This document shows, in pieces, positions 9,759 to 19,242 of a stretch of DNA of 64,000 nucleotides. Each line of letters begins with the position of its first letter. The stretch's first letter is position 1. The notes under the pieces are model-generated. The model searched no databases and was not told the origin of the DNA. It saw nothing but the letters and a program-made list of their open reading frames with translations. Made by a program: the position numbers and the translations under genes. The DNA comes from Carboxylicivirga longa (GTDB lineage Bacteria > Bacteroidota > Bacteroidia > Bacteroidales > Marinilabiliaceae): positions 1 to 64,000 of the forward strand of contig NZ_JBNGOZ010000012.1 of the NCBI RefSeq assembly GCF_050589825.1. Direction: 5' to 3'.

Positions 9759-10811
9759 TTAGTCGTTCTCGCGGCCGGCAATATAGGCCCGCCATTTTTC
9801 AATGCATTCCATCATATCATCAGGTATCTCGGTATTGAAATCGATGTATTCTTTGGTACTTGGATGTACAAAACCCAGTGTTTTGGCATGCAGAGCCTGT
9901 CGAGGCAATATCTTAAAGCAGTTCTGAACAAACTGTTTGTACTTGGTAAAGGTGGTACCCTTCAAAATATTGTGGCCGCCATAGCGCTCATCGTTGAACA
10001 GGGGATGCCCCAGGTACTTCATGTGTGCCCTTATCTGGTGAGTACGACCCGTTTCCAGGCGGCATTCAACCAGGGTAACATAGCCCAAGCGCTCCAGTAC
10101 TTTATAGTGTGTTACTGCATGTTTACCGCGGTCACCCTCCGGAAAAACAGCCATTTGTTTTCTGTCTTGCAGGCTGCGGCCAACATTGCCGGTGATCGTT
10201 CCCTCGTCTTCTTTAAGCTGACCCCATACAAGAGCTACATAGGTGCGGGTCGATGTCTTCTCAAAAAACTGACGCGCCAGAAAGTTTTTGGCTTGCTCTG
10301 TTTTGGCTACAACCAGTAAGCCCGATGTGTCTTTATCAATACGGTGGACAAGGCCGGGGCGTGGGTCTTCTGAGTTAAATAGTTCCACATCTTTCAGGTG
10401 CCAGGCGAGGGCATTTACCATTGTGTTGGTATAGTTGCCATGGCCGGGGTGCACCACCATACCCGGTTTTTTATTGATGATGATGAGGTCATCGTCCTCG
10501 TACGGTATCTCCAGCGGAATATCTTGTGCAATGATTTTCAGTTCACGCCGCGGAAATGACATTACGATGGTAATCACCTCGTTGGGTTTAATCTTATAGT
10601 TGGATTTTACAGGTATATCGTTCACCCGAATATTACCAGCTGCTGCTGCATCTTGTATTTTATTGCGCGATGCATTCTCAACTCGGTTAACAAGAAACTT
10701 ATCGATGCGAAGGGGTTTTTGTCCCGCATCCGTTACAAAGCGATAATGCTCATATAATTCATTACTTTCTTCCAGTTCGTCAAATTCCTCTTGTGCAATA
10801 TGCTCTGCCAT
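9759..10811 (-). CDS. rluD: 23S rRNA pseudouridine synthase, RluD type
   Basis: Pseudouridine synthase of the RluA/RluD family, which modifies 23S rRNA (RluD: helix 69). An S4 RNA-binding domain (about 32-90: LRIDKFLVNRVENASRNKIQDA) precedes the catalytic domain with the catalytic aspartate in HRIDKDTSGLLVVAKT (about 150-165) and the RTHQIRAHMKYLGHPLFND block (about 262-280). At 350 residues it is normal for the family. It lies 108 bases upstream of ddl and 106 bases downstream of the PASTA gene. Confidence 0.93.
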   Translation of the reverse strand: MAEHIAQEEFDELEESNELYEHYRFVTDAGQKPLRIDKFLVNRVENASRNKIQDAAAAGNIRVNDIPVKSNYKIKPNEVITIVMSFPRRELKIIAQDIPLEIPYEDDDLIIINKKPGMVVHPGHGNYTNTMVNALAWHLKDVELFNSEDPRPGLVHRIDKDTSGLLVVAKTEQAKNFLARQFFEKTSTRTYVALVWGQLKEDEGTITGNVGRSLQDRKQMAVFPEGDRGKHAVTHYKVLERLGYVTLVECRLETGRTHQIRAHMKYLGHPLFNDERYGGHNILKGTTFTKYKQFVQNCFKILPRQALHAKTLGFVHPSTKEYIDFNTEIPDDMMECIEKWRAYIAGREND

Positions 10812-10917
10812 GGGTTGATAATTTGTTGATTGTATATCAAGGGAGGCATGGGGTAATTAAAGTGTATTTCTACCGGTATCTGCCTCTTTTTTTTATGTTC
10901 CTACTATTAGTTAGGTA

Positions 10918-11721
10918 TTATTCCATATCAAACAAATGATTGACGATGGCCGTGTCAACACTGAGCCATACATCGATGGATGCACCTAAGGGCATGCGTG
11001 CTCCGGTATCGGCCGATGGCTGCTGCTGCCAGATAACGGCTGCTGTGGAGTCTTCTGCTGTTTGCACCGATTCATCATACATGATTGCGCCCACATTGAG
11101 CGATACAGATACAGAGTAGTCGCGCGCCTCGTTTAGCGTTAACGCTCTCAGGTCAGGTACGTTGGTGCGTTCGTTGCTCAGCCCTTTCCCAATATGAAGG
11201 TCAATTACTGAGCCTTTCAATACCACCGTGCCGGGTTCCACCGGTTTGCCTTTGTATAGCTGCTGAAGCACCAGGTTGCGAAATTCGCTGGGTACATAAA
11301 TCAGCTCGCCGGGCACCAAGCCATAAGACTCAAGAATCACCTTGGCATTGCGTAGCGAGTAATCTACCAGGTTAGGTATTTGCACCCGCTCAGGAGCAAT
11401 GGCCTTAATCGTGAAATGGATGTTACGGTTTTCTTTCACCATGCTGCCGGGTGCCGGTATTTGCTCAATTACAGCGCCCGGCAAAAAGCCATCAACGTGT
11501 GCCGAGTCAATAATCTTATAGCGAAAGCCTTTTTCCTTTATCAGCTCACTGAACTGATCCTCAGTAAGGCCTTTAAAATCAGGAACCGGGTAGTACTCGC
11601 CATGATTGGTGTATATATTTAAGCTTACGAAGGTGGCAATAAGGGCTACTGCAATTACCACAAAGGCCAGGGCAATGTTTTTCACAAATACATTACCAAA
11701 TATTTTTTTAATTATCGACAT
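10918..11721 (-). CDS. Membrane-anchored PASTA-domain protein without a kinase
   Basis: One transmembrane helix (about 12-34) is followed by three PASTA repeats (YPVPDFKGLTEDQF, VQIPNLVDYSLRNAKV, TNVPDLRALTLNEARD), so the repeats face the periplasm, where PASTA domains bind peptidoglycan or muropeptides. In Firmicutes and Actinobacteria such repeats are fused to a Ser/Thr kinase or a PBP; here there is neither. The ATG at 11721 was chosen because the upstream 46 codons are polar and unlike the family. Position upstream of ddl supports a role in wall synthesis, which is inference. Confidence 0.85.
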   Translation of the reverse strand: MSIIKKIFGNVFVKNIALAFVVIAVALIATFVSLNIYTNHGEYYPVPDFKGLTEDQFSELIKEKGFRYKIIDSAHVDGFLPGAVIEQIPAPGSMVKENRNIHFTIKAIAPERVQIPNLVDYSLRNAKVILESYGLVPGELIYVPSEFRNLVLQQLYKGKPVEPGTVVLKGSVIDLHIGKGLSNERTNVPDLRALTLNEARDYSVSVSLNVGAIMYDESVQTAEDSTAAVIWQQQPSADTGARMPLGASIDVWLSVDTAIVNHLFDME

Positions 11722-11864
11722 ACGCAATTTAGTATTATGGGTCGTTAGTATCTGAAGCCGTCCTTTGTCTGCTTTGTTATTATCATACACGCTGTTTATC
11801 AGTTGTATGATAGGTGTTGCAGTCGCAAAACGAGTGATCACCTGTTTACAGCGAGGCAAAAATA

Positions 11865-12195
11865 GTAAAACTTCTGCAATCTGTGTGGAAATGTTGCTTT
11901 GTGTGCTTAAGCTTGGATCTATACTATGGTAAAACTAAGGTTAGCCAAACAAGCGACAAAGGAATTGATGATGCTCTGATGTTATAGTAGGTAAGGATAG
12001 CAGCTTTTGTTTGCATAATGGGAATTGAATGCGGTCCTGAAATAGCGGAACGGTTTCTCGTATGCATCTTAAGGGTGGACAAGAATTAACAAATCCATAA
12101 AAGTGGGTATTGGTGACTATCCAACTTTTTGCTTAGAAACAGAATTGTCATCCGACCCCTGAAGAATTCAGGTGGGGTATCCTTACGGTGGGGGC
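11865..12195. other. 331-base stretch without a convincing gene
   Basis: No open frame with coding character, no repeat and no strong hairpin was seen. A -7-like TATTTTTG on the minus strand (11857-11864) at its left edge may drive the PASTA-rluD-ddl group. Confidence 0.4.
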
Positions 12196-12233
12196 AAAAA
12201 AAAAGTAAAGAATCCAAATTGGGACTCTTTACT
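12196..12233 (-). terminator. Intrinsic terminator of rpmH
   Basis: AGTAAAGAATCC (12204-12215) and GGACTCTTTACT (12222-12233) form a 12-position stem with one mismatch. On the minus strand it is followed by a run of nine T, just past the rpmH stop. Confidence 0.85.
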
Positions 12234-12256
12234 TTTTATATTTTAAAAGCTAATAA

Positions 12257-12415
12257 TTAAGCTTTGTGTCTTTTTTCGCTTGAAACGCTTAATTTCTTAC
12301 GTCCTTTAGCTCTTCTGGCAGCTAATACTTTACGGCCACTTGCGCTAGCCATTCTTTCGCGGAAACCATGCTTGTTTCTTCTCTTTCTGTTCGAAGGTTG
12401 AAATGTTCTTTTCAT
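12257..12415 (-). CDS. rpmH: 50S ribosomal protein L34
   Basis: A 52-residue, highly basic protein that begins MKRTFQPSNRKRRNKHGFR and continues with the conserved RMASASGRKVLAARRAKGRKKLSVS block, diagnostic of L34 in the large ribosomal subunit. The neighbouring genes are not the dnaA/rnpA context seen in many bacteria. It has its own promoter (12525-12554) and terminator (12196-12233), so it is a single-gene unit. Confidence 0.98.
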   Translation of the reverse strand: MKRTFQPSNRKRRNKHGFRERMASASGRKVLAARRAKGRKKLSVSSEKRHKA

Positions 12416-12524
12416 TGCTATGTAATTTTTTTATTCTCATTGTGCAAACATTCCAAAAGAACAAGTTCGGGAGCATTATTCTTCCGGATTGCTTAAAAAG
12501 CTAATACGTTAACTTTTCGGACTG

Positions 12525-12554
12525 CAAAAATACACGTTTTTTTTATCTTCCAAA
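12525..12554 (-). promoter_or_regulatory. Promoter of rpmH
   Basis: On the minus strand, TTTG (12551-12554) is separated by 18 bases from TATTTTTG (12525-12532), matching the Bacteroidota vegetative consensus. The leader to the rpmH start is about 100 bases. Confidence 0.7.
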
Positions 12555-12605
12555 AAAAAAAAGGATGCTTTTTTAAGATTGCTTAATCTTAGTACATCAG
12601 GGTGC

Positions 12606-13226
12606 TTACATCGAAAGATGGATCACTTTTTTTGTTTCGAAAAATTCTTCTTCAAAGTAATTGGTAAGCGGCGTTACCGAGATACGGCTTTTAAAAGCTG
12701 CTATTTCAGCATTAAAATCACCCCCTTTTAAATAGATAATACCATTGCTGATGGCATTTTTGTTCTCGGGCGAAATTCTATTGCGGCAAAGCTTCACAAA
12801 ATCAGGGAAGGCAGTTACGGCGCGGCTAATGATAAAATCGTATTGTCCGGAATGGTTCTCCACACGCACCTGCTCGGCACTTAAGTTATCCAGTCCCAGA
12901 GTCTCAGCTACACCTTTCACCACCTTAATTTTTTTGCCAATAGAATCTACCAGGTGAAAGCGACATTGTGGAAACATGATGGCCAGGGGTATGCCAGGAA
13001 AACCGCCACCACAGCCTACATCTAAAATGGTGGTGCCTTCCGTAAATTGAATGTAGGCAGCAATACCCAGCGAATGCAATACATGGCGTTCGTAAAAATG
13101 ATCCATGTCTTTGCGCGATATCACATTGATTTTCGCATTCCATTCCGTATACAGATCACCTAGCATGGCTAAGCGTTCTTCGCACAGCGTATCTAAATCG
13201 GGAAAATATTTTTTAATTATGTCCAT
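12606..13226 (-). CDS. rsmG: 16S rRNA (guanine-527-N7) methyltransferase
   Basis: SAM-dependent methyltransferase (formerly GidB) that makes m7G527 of 16S rRNA. Seen are the N-terminal KINVISRKD segment (about 32-40), the SAM motif TILDVGCGGGFPGIPLAIMFP (about 65-85) and FHLVDSIGKKIKVV (about 89-102). At 206 residues it is of typical size. It lies 57 bases downstream of the ECF sigma gene on the same strand. Confidence 0.95.
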   Translation of the reverse strand: MDIIKKYFPDLDTLCEERLAMLGDLYTEWNAKINVISRKDMDHFYERHVLHSLGIAAYIQFTEGTTILDVGCGGGFPGIPLAIMFPQCRFHLVDSIGKKIKVVKGVAETLGLDNLSAEQVRVENHSGQYDFIISRAVTAFPDFVKLCRNRISPENKNAISNGIIYLKGGDFNAEIAAFKSRISVTPLTNYFEEEFFETKKVIHLSM

Positions 13227-13283
13227 AGTAAAGTAGAGGGTGTATTACCCTTATTGGTATTATAACCTGCAGCTTTTGTTATC

Positions 13284-13892
13284 TTAGTTGACTTTGATAT
13301 CCGAGTTTTTCAGGGTGTTAAAGAGTAGCTCGCGTGCCCTGAATAACTGAGCTTTCACCGTGCCCAAAGGGAGGTCTAACTCTTCGGCAATTTCTTCGTA
13401 AGAAAATTCTTTGAAGTAGCGTAATTCTATTAAAATGCGGTAACGTGGCTTCAGTTTTTTTACTACGGTCCGCATCAGCACTTTTTTTTGTTGCTTTATC
13501 AGGTGTTCCTCAGGGTCAGGTGTTTCGTCCTTCAGATGTATGGGCTGATCATTATCTTTATCGTCATTCAAACCACCGTCGATGGATACAATGTTATTAC
13601 GTTTCTTACGCAGGAAGTCAATGCAATTATTAGAGGCAATTTTAAACAACCAGGTACTGAATGCATAGTTGGGCGAATACTGGTGGATGTTTTTAAAAGC
13701 CTTTCCGAACGCTTCAATGGTTAAATCTTCGGCATCACTTTTGTTATTTACCATCTTAAGGAGCATAAAGTAGATGGCATCGCGGTATCGCCCCATGAGT
13801 TCAGCAAAGGCTCTTTGGTCACCTTTGACTGCGTATTCCACTAAGTCTAAATCATATTTTGCCTTATCAGATAGATTCGGATTTACTTCCAT
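13284..13892 (-). CDS. RNA polymerase ECF-type sigma factor
   Basis: Sigma-70 family factor of 202 residues. Region 2 is at about 20-95 (LMGRYRDAIYFMLLKMV, DAEDLTIEAFGKAFKNI, FSTWLFKIASNNCIDFLRKKR) and region 4 at about 135-190 (RYRILIELRYFKEFSYEEIAEELDLPLGTVKAQLFRARE). No anti-sigma gene is adjacent; instead its first 10 bases overlap the end of the glycosyltransferase gene upstream, so the two are co-transcribed. The target regulon cannot be told from the window. Confidence 0.92.
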   Translation of the reverse strand: MEVNPNLSDKAKYDLDLVEYAVKGDQRAFAELMGRYRDAIYFMLLKMVNNKSDAEDLTIEAFGKAFKNIHQYSPNYAFSTWLFKIASNNCIDFLRKKRNNIVSIDGGLNDDKDNDQPIHLKDETPDPEEHLIKQQKKVLMRTVVKKLKPRYRILIELRYFKEFSYEEIAEELDLPLGTVKAQLFRARELLFNTLKNSDIKVN

Positions 13893-14998
13893 TTCTTCTC
13901 CTTTGCACTAACAATATTAATAAACCAAACACAGCCTACAATCATTGGTGTGAAGAGGTCAAACAGCAGGGTTGCCCAATGTAATTTTCCTTCACCCAGC
14001 TTATTGGCCGCCCTGCCAAGCACGATATGCACCAGCACAAGTCGAGCAATAAATAGCCCTACGGTTGTAGGGGCAAAAGTAGGAAAAAAAAGTGAACAAA
14101 GTGTTAATAGCCAAAATATTTGCCTTGTCAGTGCTTCGCCCGCCAGCCAGCTTTTGATGCCTGCCTTATAATAGGGTGCAGTGCTTAGGTGCCGTCTTTT
14201 GCGACTCAGCCAGTCACCGAAATTACGGGGAGCCACTGATATAGTTTGGCTATCATAATGAAGGCATACATTGGTGTTTTTATTGTTGGCACAGCGTCTG
14301 ATAAATAAATCGTCATCACCCGATGCAATATTTAGTGTGCCTTTAAATACATCGCTTTTTTCGAAGAGCGATTTGGTATAGGCCATATTTCGGCCAACGG
14401 CCATAAATGGTTTGCCGCGCAAGGCAAAGCCCATATACTGCACTGCATTATAAAAGGTTTCGTAGCGCAGGAATAGGTTGAATAGCGTTTTCTTCTTTTC
14501 GAAGCGCCCATGACCAATCACAATTTCATGGCCGTCGCTGAAACCGGCACTAATGGATTTTAACCATTGATCAGAGGTGGGTCGGCAATCGGCATCGCTA
14601 AAGACAAGGTGCTCGTTTTTAGCTGCTTTAATGCCCAGGGTTAATGCCAGTTTCTTTCCTTTAAAATGTTGCTGACTTAAAGGGATGTTCGTGTAATACA
14701 GGTTTTTGTATTGTGTTTTTAAGCGTGCCAGGGTCAACTCGGTATCATCGCTTGAGCAATCATTGACAACAATAACTTCAAAATCGGGATAGTCCTGACT
14801 GCAAAAGAGGGGAATTACCTTCTCCAGGTTGTGGGCTTCGTTTTTAGCACAGATAATTAGGGACAGGGGAAGGCGCTTATCTGTTGTAGCCGGTAGCTTG
14901 CCCGAGGTACGCAGCAGGAAGTACAGGTGGTAAAATATTTGGAAGCACCAACAAAAGCCCAAAAGGCCGATGAGTAAATAGAGTACTATCTCGTTCAC
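13883..14998 (-). CDS. Membrane glycosyltransferase, family 2
   Basis: GT-A fold glycosyltransferase. An N-terminal transmembrane helix (LYLLIGLLGFCWCFQIFY) precedes the nucleotide-sugar domain with SLIICAKNEAHNLEK, the DCSSDDT aspartate, the DxD-like FSDADCRP and a basic acceptor-end motif LSRKRRH; three hydrophobic segments close the protein. This layout is that of processive or lipid-linked GT2 enzymes of the inner membrane. GTG at 14998 is preferred since it puts the helix at the N-terminus; an in-frame GTG at 15058 would add 20 polar residues. Substrate unknown. Confidence 0.85.
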   Translation of the reverse strand: MNEIVLYLLIGLLGFCWCFQIFYHLYFLLRTSGKLPATTDKRLPLSLIICAKNEAHNLEKVIPLFCSQDYPDFEVIVVNDCSSDDTELTLARLKTQYKNLYYTNIPLSQQHFKGKKLALTLGIKAAKNEHLVFSDADCRPTSDQWLKSISAGFSDGHEIVIGHGRFEKKKTLFNLFLRYETFYNAVQYMGFALRGKPFMAVGRNMAYTKSLFEKSDVFKGTLNIASGDDDLFIRRCANNKNTNVCLHYDSQTISVAPRNFGDWLSRKRRHLSTAPYYKAGIKSWLAGEALTRQIFWLLTLCSLFFPTFAPTTVGLFIARLVLVHIVLGRAANKLGEGKLHWATLLFDLFTPMIVGCVWFINIVSAKEKKWK

Positions 14999-15164
14999 GG
15001 AATTTAATTTTTCCGCAAATGTGCAATATATTTTTTGTAAATACTTGTTGCGCCACACGCATTTTTGCCTAATGGGGCGAAAAAAAGCAATGGCTGTTGT
15101 ATATTTGCGGGCTATTTTGTTCCGCAGTAGTGGGCGAGATGTTTAATATTAAATGATTCAGAAA

Positions 15165-16295
15165 ATGAAGTTTGATCTGCAACATACCGATTTAAAAAGT
15201 AATGCAAGAGCCGGTGAAATTACTACCGATCATGGCAAGATAGAAACACCTATTTTTATGCCGGTGGGTACGGTAGGCTCTGTAAAAGGAGTGCATTTTC
15301 GCGATCTTGAGGAGGATGTGCAGGCGCAGATCATTTTGGGAAATACCTATCATTTATATCTTCGTCCGGGTCTTGAGGTGCTGAAAGCCGCTGGTGGATT
15401 GCATAAGTTTAATGGCTGGGATAAACCCATGCTGACCGACAGTGGCGGTTATCAGGTTTTTTCGCTGAGCGATAAGCGTAAGTTAACCGAGGAAGGTGCA
15501 GTGTTTCGCTCGCATCTCGATGGGTCTAAGCATTTGTTTACTCCCGAAAGTGTAGTGGATATTCAGCGGGTTATAGGAGCCGATATTATTATGGCACTTG
15601 ATGAGTGTCCTCCGGGCGATGCTACGCATGATTATGCCAAAAAATCCATGGAACTTACTCACCGATGGCTCAAACGAGGCATAAAACATTTCGACGAAAC
15701 AGTACCGCTTTATGGTCACGCACAGACTTTCTTTCCCATTGTGCAGGGTGCCGGTCATCGCGATTTGCGTACTCAGTCAGCTGAATTTATAGCTGCACAA
15801 AATCGTGAAGGAAATGCTATTGGAGGATTAGCTGTAGGAGAACCTACTGAGGTGATGTATGAAATGGTGGAGTTGGTCAATGGTATCCTGCCAAAGGATA
15901 AGCCGCGTTATTTGATGGGGGTCGGAACACCGGCCAATCTACTTGAGAACATCGCTTTAGGAGTGGATATGTTTGATTGTGTTATGCCAACACGTAACGG
16001 GCGTAACGGTATGTTATTTACCTCCGAGGGCATTCTGAATATGCGTAACGAAAAATGGAAAAGTGATTTTTCACCCGTAGATCCCAATGGTACTTCGTTT
16101 GTAGATCATCATTATAGTAAAGCCTACTTGCGTCACCTCTATGTTTCTAAAGAGATGCTGGCGGCTCAAATAGGCAGTATGCATAACCTCAGTTTCTATT
16201 TGTGGCTGGTGAAAGAGGCGCGTAAGCATATTATTGCGGGGGATTTTGCACAATGGAAAGAAGTGATGGTAAAAAAAGTTAGCACCCGTTTGTAA
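15165..16295 (+). CDS. tgt: tRNA-guanine transglycosylase
   Basis: Exchanges G34 for preQ1 in GUN-anticodon tRNAs on the way to queuosine. Conserved blocks: PIFMPVGTVGSVKGV (about 30), ILGNTYHLYLRPG (about 62), the catalytic Asp in LTDSGGYQVFS (about 92), IMALDECPPGDA (about 143), GGLAVGEP (about 222) and DCVMPTRNGRNG with the second Asp (about 272). ATG 15165 matches the usual MxFxLxxTD start better than ATG 15153. No queuosine synthesis genes are next to it; the LptF/LptG gene follows on the same strand. Confidence 0.96.
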   Translation: MKFDLQHTDLKSNARAGEITTDHGKIETPIFMPVGTVGSVKGVHFRDLEEDVQAQIILGNTYHLYLRPGLEVLKAAGGLHKFNGWDKPMLTDSGGYQVFSLSDKRKLTEEGAVFRSHLDGSKHLFTPESVVDIQRVIGADIIMALDECPPGDATHDYAKKSMELTHRWLKRGIKHFDETVPLYGHAQTFFPIVQGAGHRDLRTQSAEFIAAQNREGNAIGGLAVGEPTEVMYEMVELVNGILPKDKPRYLMGVGTPANLLENIALGVDMFDCVMPTRNGRNGMLFTSEGILNMRNEKWKSDFSPVDPNGTSFVDHHYSKAYLRHLYVSKEMLAAQIGSMHNLSFYLWLVKEARKHIIAGDFAQWKEVMVKKVSTRL

Positions 16296-16431
16296 GACGA
16301 TGAGTGTATAAGGGTCAACGGTTGTCATTATAACATATCCTAGGTTGTAAGGCCATAGAGTTTAAGAACTAACTATTTTTTCGTTCTTTTGTAGGGTGGC
16401 ATGCACATGACTGAAATAAACACAGACTGTT

Positions 16432-17514
16432 TTGAAAAAGCTCGATCTATATATTTTAAAAAAGTTTCTTGGTACTTTCTTTTTTGCTATACTATTGATT
16501 ATTAGTATATCGGTGGTATTTGATGTTACGGAAAAGATTGATAATTTTTTCGAGCATGGAGCCCCCCTCGATGCGATTATTTTTGACTACTACAAGAATT
16601 TCGTCCCTTATTTTGCCAATCTATTCACGCCGCTTTTTGTGTTTATTGCCGTTATCTTTTTTACTTCGAAAATGGCGTACCAAACTGAGATTATTGCCAT
16701 ACTATCGAGTGGGGTTAGTTTTCGGCGAATGATGTTTCCCTATTTTTTGGGGGCGGCTATTATTGGCATTTTTTCGTTTTTATTGGGTGGTTATGTTATA
16801 CCGCCGGCTAACCAAACGCGCATACAGTTTGAAAACGTGTATGTGAAAAATCGACCCTCGAAAGGCTTAGATAAAATACACATGCAGATTGAGCCGGGTG
16901 TATTTGTTTACATGGATAAATACCGTACATACAGTGGTAATGGAGAGCACTTTTCCATAGAGAAATACGATGGCAAGACCATGGTGTCAAAATTATCGTC
17001 GCGTTATGCCCGTTATGATACCACATCGGGGCGATGGCAGTTGAAGAATTACATACAGCGTGATTTTATTGATGGTATTCAGCAGAGAATCAGTAGCGGT
17101 GCCAAAATGGATACCCTAATACCCAATGTAACCCCGAAGGATTTCAAGGAAGAGCGTAAGTATTTTGAGATGATGACCAATACCGAGTTAAACGATTACA
17201 TCGATGAACAGAGGGCACGAGGTGTGGGTAACCTCGAAGAGTTTCTGATAGAAAAGTATAAACGTGTGGCAGCGCCTTTTAGTGCTTTTATTTTAACCCT
17301 GATTGGTGTTTCGCTGGCCTCGCGCAAAGTTCGCGGAGGTATGGGGCTGCATATAGGAGTGGGTATTGCGCTCAGTTTTGGCTATATCTTGTTTATGACC
17401 ATATCAACCACCTTTGCCATTAACGGTAGTATGAATCCTATACTGGCCGTGTGGTTGCCCAATATTGTTTTTACTGCGGTGGGAATATTTTTGTATATAC
17501 GCGCCCCTAAATAG
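16432..17514 (+). CDS. LptF/LptG-family lipopolysaccharide export permease
   Basis: YjgP/YjgQ-family inner-membrane permease of 360 residues, the transmembrane part of the LptB2FG machine that pulls lipopolysaccharide out of the inner membrane. Three N-terminal helices (about 12-35, 55-78, 95-120), a periplasmic beta-rich region and three C-terminal helices (about 275-355) are visible; LDLYILKKFLGTFFFAILL is typical for the start. The start codon is TTG at 16432, since no ATG in frame precedes the first conserved residues. Whether it plays LptF or LptG cannot be decided. Confidence 0.9.
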   Translation: MKKLDLYILKKFLGTFFFAILLIISISVVFDVTEKIDNFFEHGAPLDAIIFDYYKNFVPYFANLFTPLFVFIAVIFFTSKMAYQTEIIAILSSGVSFRRMMFPYFLGAAIIGIFSFLLGGYVIPPANQTRIQFENVYVKNRPSKGLDKIHMQIEPGVFVYMDKYRTYSGNGEHFSIEKYDGKTMVSKLSSRYARYDTTSGRWQLKNYIQRDFIDGIQQRISSGAKMDTLIPNVTPKDFKEERKYFEMMTNTELNDYIDEQRARGVGNLEEFLIEKYKRVAAPFSAFILTLIGVSLASRKVRGGMGLHIGVGIALSFGYILFMTISTTFAINGSMNPILAVWLPNIVFTAVGIFLYIRAPK

Positions 17515-17686
17515 CTTGACTCTAAAAAATATAAGTGTGATATTGTGCGGGTTGTAAACATGCATGATCTGACTTTATCCGTTCTGTTTTGAAAAAAAAG
17601 TTGTAATTATGCACCCTGAAAAAATTGTTAATCAGGGTAGATAATTTCTATTTTGATTGATACAAGTTAAATCAAATTTTTGGATT

Positions 17687-19231
17687 ATGTCATTGAAAAA
17701 ACACATCCTTGACCTTCGCAAAAGAAGGGAGCAAGTGCAAAAGGGTGGTGGCGATAAAGCCATTGAGAAGCAAGCAGCCATGGGTAAAATGACTGCTCGC
17801 GAACGCATCCTTGCACTCCTTGATAAGGATTCTTTCACCGAATATGATCTTTTTGTGGAACATACCGCACGCGACTTTGGTATGGACAAAAAGCAACTGC
17901 ATGGTGATGGAGTGATTATCGGTACAGGTACCATTTATGGTGCGCCCATCTGTATTTTCGCACAGGACTTTACTGTTGCCGGGGGATCATTAGGACTGAT
18001 GCATGCCCGCAAAATCACGAAGATCATGGATCACGCCTTGAAGATGCGTGTGCCGCTTATTGGAATTAATGATTCTGGTGGTGCCCGTATTCAGGAAGGG
18101 GTGAATTCACTCGCCGGGTATGGCGAAATTTTCTACCGTAATACTTTAGCTTCGGGTGTTATCCCACAGTTGTCTGTTATACTGGGTCCATGTGCCGGTG
18201 GTGCCGTTTATTCGCCCGCCTTAACCGACTTTGTATTTGTGGTGGAGAATATCTCCAAAATGTTTATTACCGGACCGGGTGTAATCGAGTCGGTACTGGG
18301 TGAAAAAATTTCGATGGAAGATCTCGGGGGAGCCCGTGTTCATGCCGAAATTACCGGTAACGCTCATTTCTTCTCAGAAAGTGAAGCGGAGTGCTTCGAG
18401 CAAATTAAAAAGCTGGTTACCTTTATTCCATGGAATAATAGTAAAAAAGCCAAGGCATTCCCTCCAAAACCTCCTAAGTTTAAAGGAAATATTGAAGATA
18501 TTATACCATCCGACCCCAAAACACCGTACGATGTACGCGATGTTATCAAGGCCATTGTTGATGATTCTGATTTCTTTGAGATACAGGAGCTTTGGGCTGC
18601 TAACATGGTCATTGGATTTGGTCGCTTAAATGGTGAGACCGTTGGTTTTGTTGCTAATCAGCCCATGGTACTGGCCGGTGTGCTTGATTGTGACAGTTCC
18701 GATAAGGCAGCACGTTTTATTCGTTTCTGCGATTCATTTAATATACCTATCGTAACATTGGAAGATATGCCGGGATACCTGCCGGGTGTTGATCAGGAAC
18801 ATGCAGGTGTAATCCGTCATGGTGCCAAAGTGCTGTATGCCTACTCAGAAGCGACTGTGCCAAAGGTAACCGTTATTCTGCGCAAAGCCTACGGTGGTGG
18901 TTATATCGCCATGAACTCACGTCACCTGGGTGCTGACTTTATGTTTGCATGGCCAATGGCTGAGATTGCGGTAATGGGGCCTGAAGGAGCTGCTAATATC
19001 ATCTTTAAGAAAGAGATTGATGAAGCGGAAGATAAGGACGCTATGCGTGCACTGAAGGTGGAAGAGTATAAAGAGAAGTTCGCGAATCCTTATGTGGCAG
19101 CTGCCAAGGGATACATCGACTCAGTAATTGAGCCGAATGAAACACGCGCACTCCTGTTACATGCCATTGAAGTGTCGGCCGGTAAAGATGATCATCGTCC
19201 TGCCAAGAAACATGGTATTCCTCCATTTTAA
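17687..19231 (+). CDS. Biotin-dependent carboxyltransferase (propionyl-CoA carboxylase beta / methylmalonyl-CoA decarboxylase alpha)
   Basis: Carboxyltransferase of the crotonase superfamily, 514 residues from ATG 17687 (MSLKKHILDLRKRREQ); an in-frame TTG at 17657 would add ten unlike residues. N-half features are GKMTARERILALLDKDSF, FAQDFTVAGGSLG and INDSGGARIQEG; C-half features are GVLDCDSSDKAARFIRFCD, LEDMPGYLPG, and RKAYGGGYIAMNSRHLGAD. It moves a carboxyl group between carboxybiotin and an acyl-CoA. The biotin carrier gene follows 11 bases later, but no biotin carboxylase, so the direction of the reaction (carboxylation or Na+-linked decarboxylation) is open. Confidence 0.9.
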   Translation: MSLKKHILDLRKRREQVQKGGGDKAIEKQAAMGKMTARERILALLDKDSFTEYDLFVEHTARDFGMDKKQLHGDGVIIGTGTIYGAPICIFAQDFTVAGGSLGLMHARKITKIMDHALKMRVPLIGINDSGGARIQEGVNSLAGYGEIFYRNTLASGVIPQLSVILGPCAGGAVYSPALTDFVFVVENISKMFITGPGVIESVLGEKISMEDLGGARVHAEITGNAHFFSESEAECFEQIKKLVTFIPWNNSKKAKAFPPKPPKFKGNIEDIIPSDPKTPYDVRDVIKAIVDDSDFFEIQELWAANMVIGFGRLNGETVGFVANQPMVLAGVLDCDSSDKAARFIRFCDSFNIPIVTLEDMPGYLPGVDQEHAGVIRHGAKVLYAYSEATVPKVTVILRKAYGGGYIAMNSRHLGADFMFAWPMAEIAVMGPEGAANIIFKKEIDEAEDKDAMRALKVEEYKEKFANPYVAAAKGYIDSVIEPNETRALLLHAIEVSAGKDDHRPAKKHGIPPF

Positions 19232-19242
19232 TCGTTGCACTT

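Noticed and set aside
11722..11859. 46-codon N-terminal extension of the PASTA protein
   Set aside because: Polar and without similarity to the family; the start at 11721 places the membrane helix at the N-terminus.
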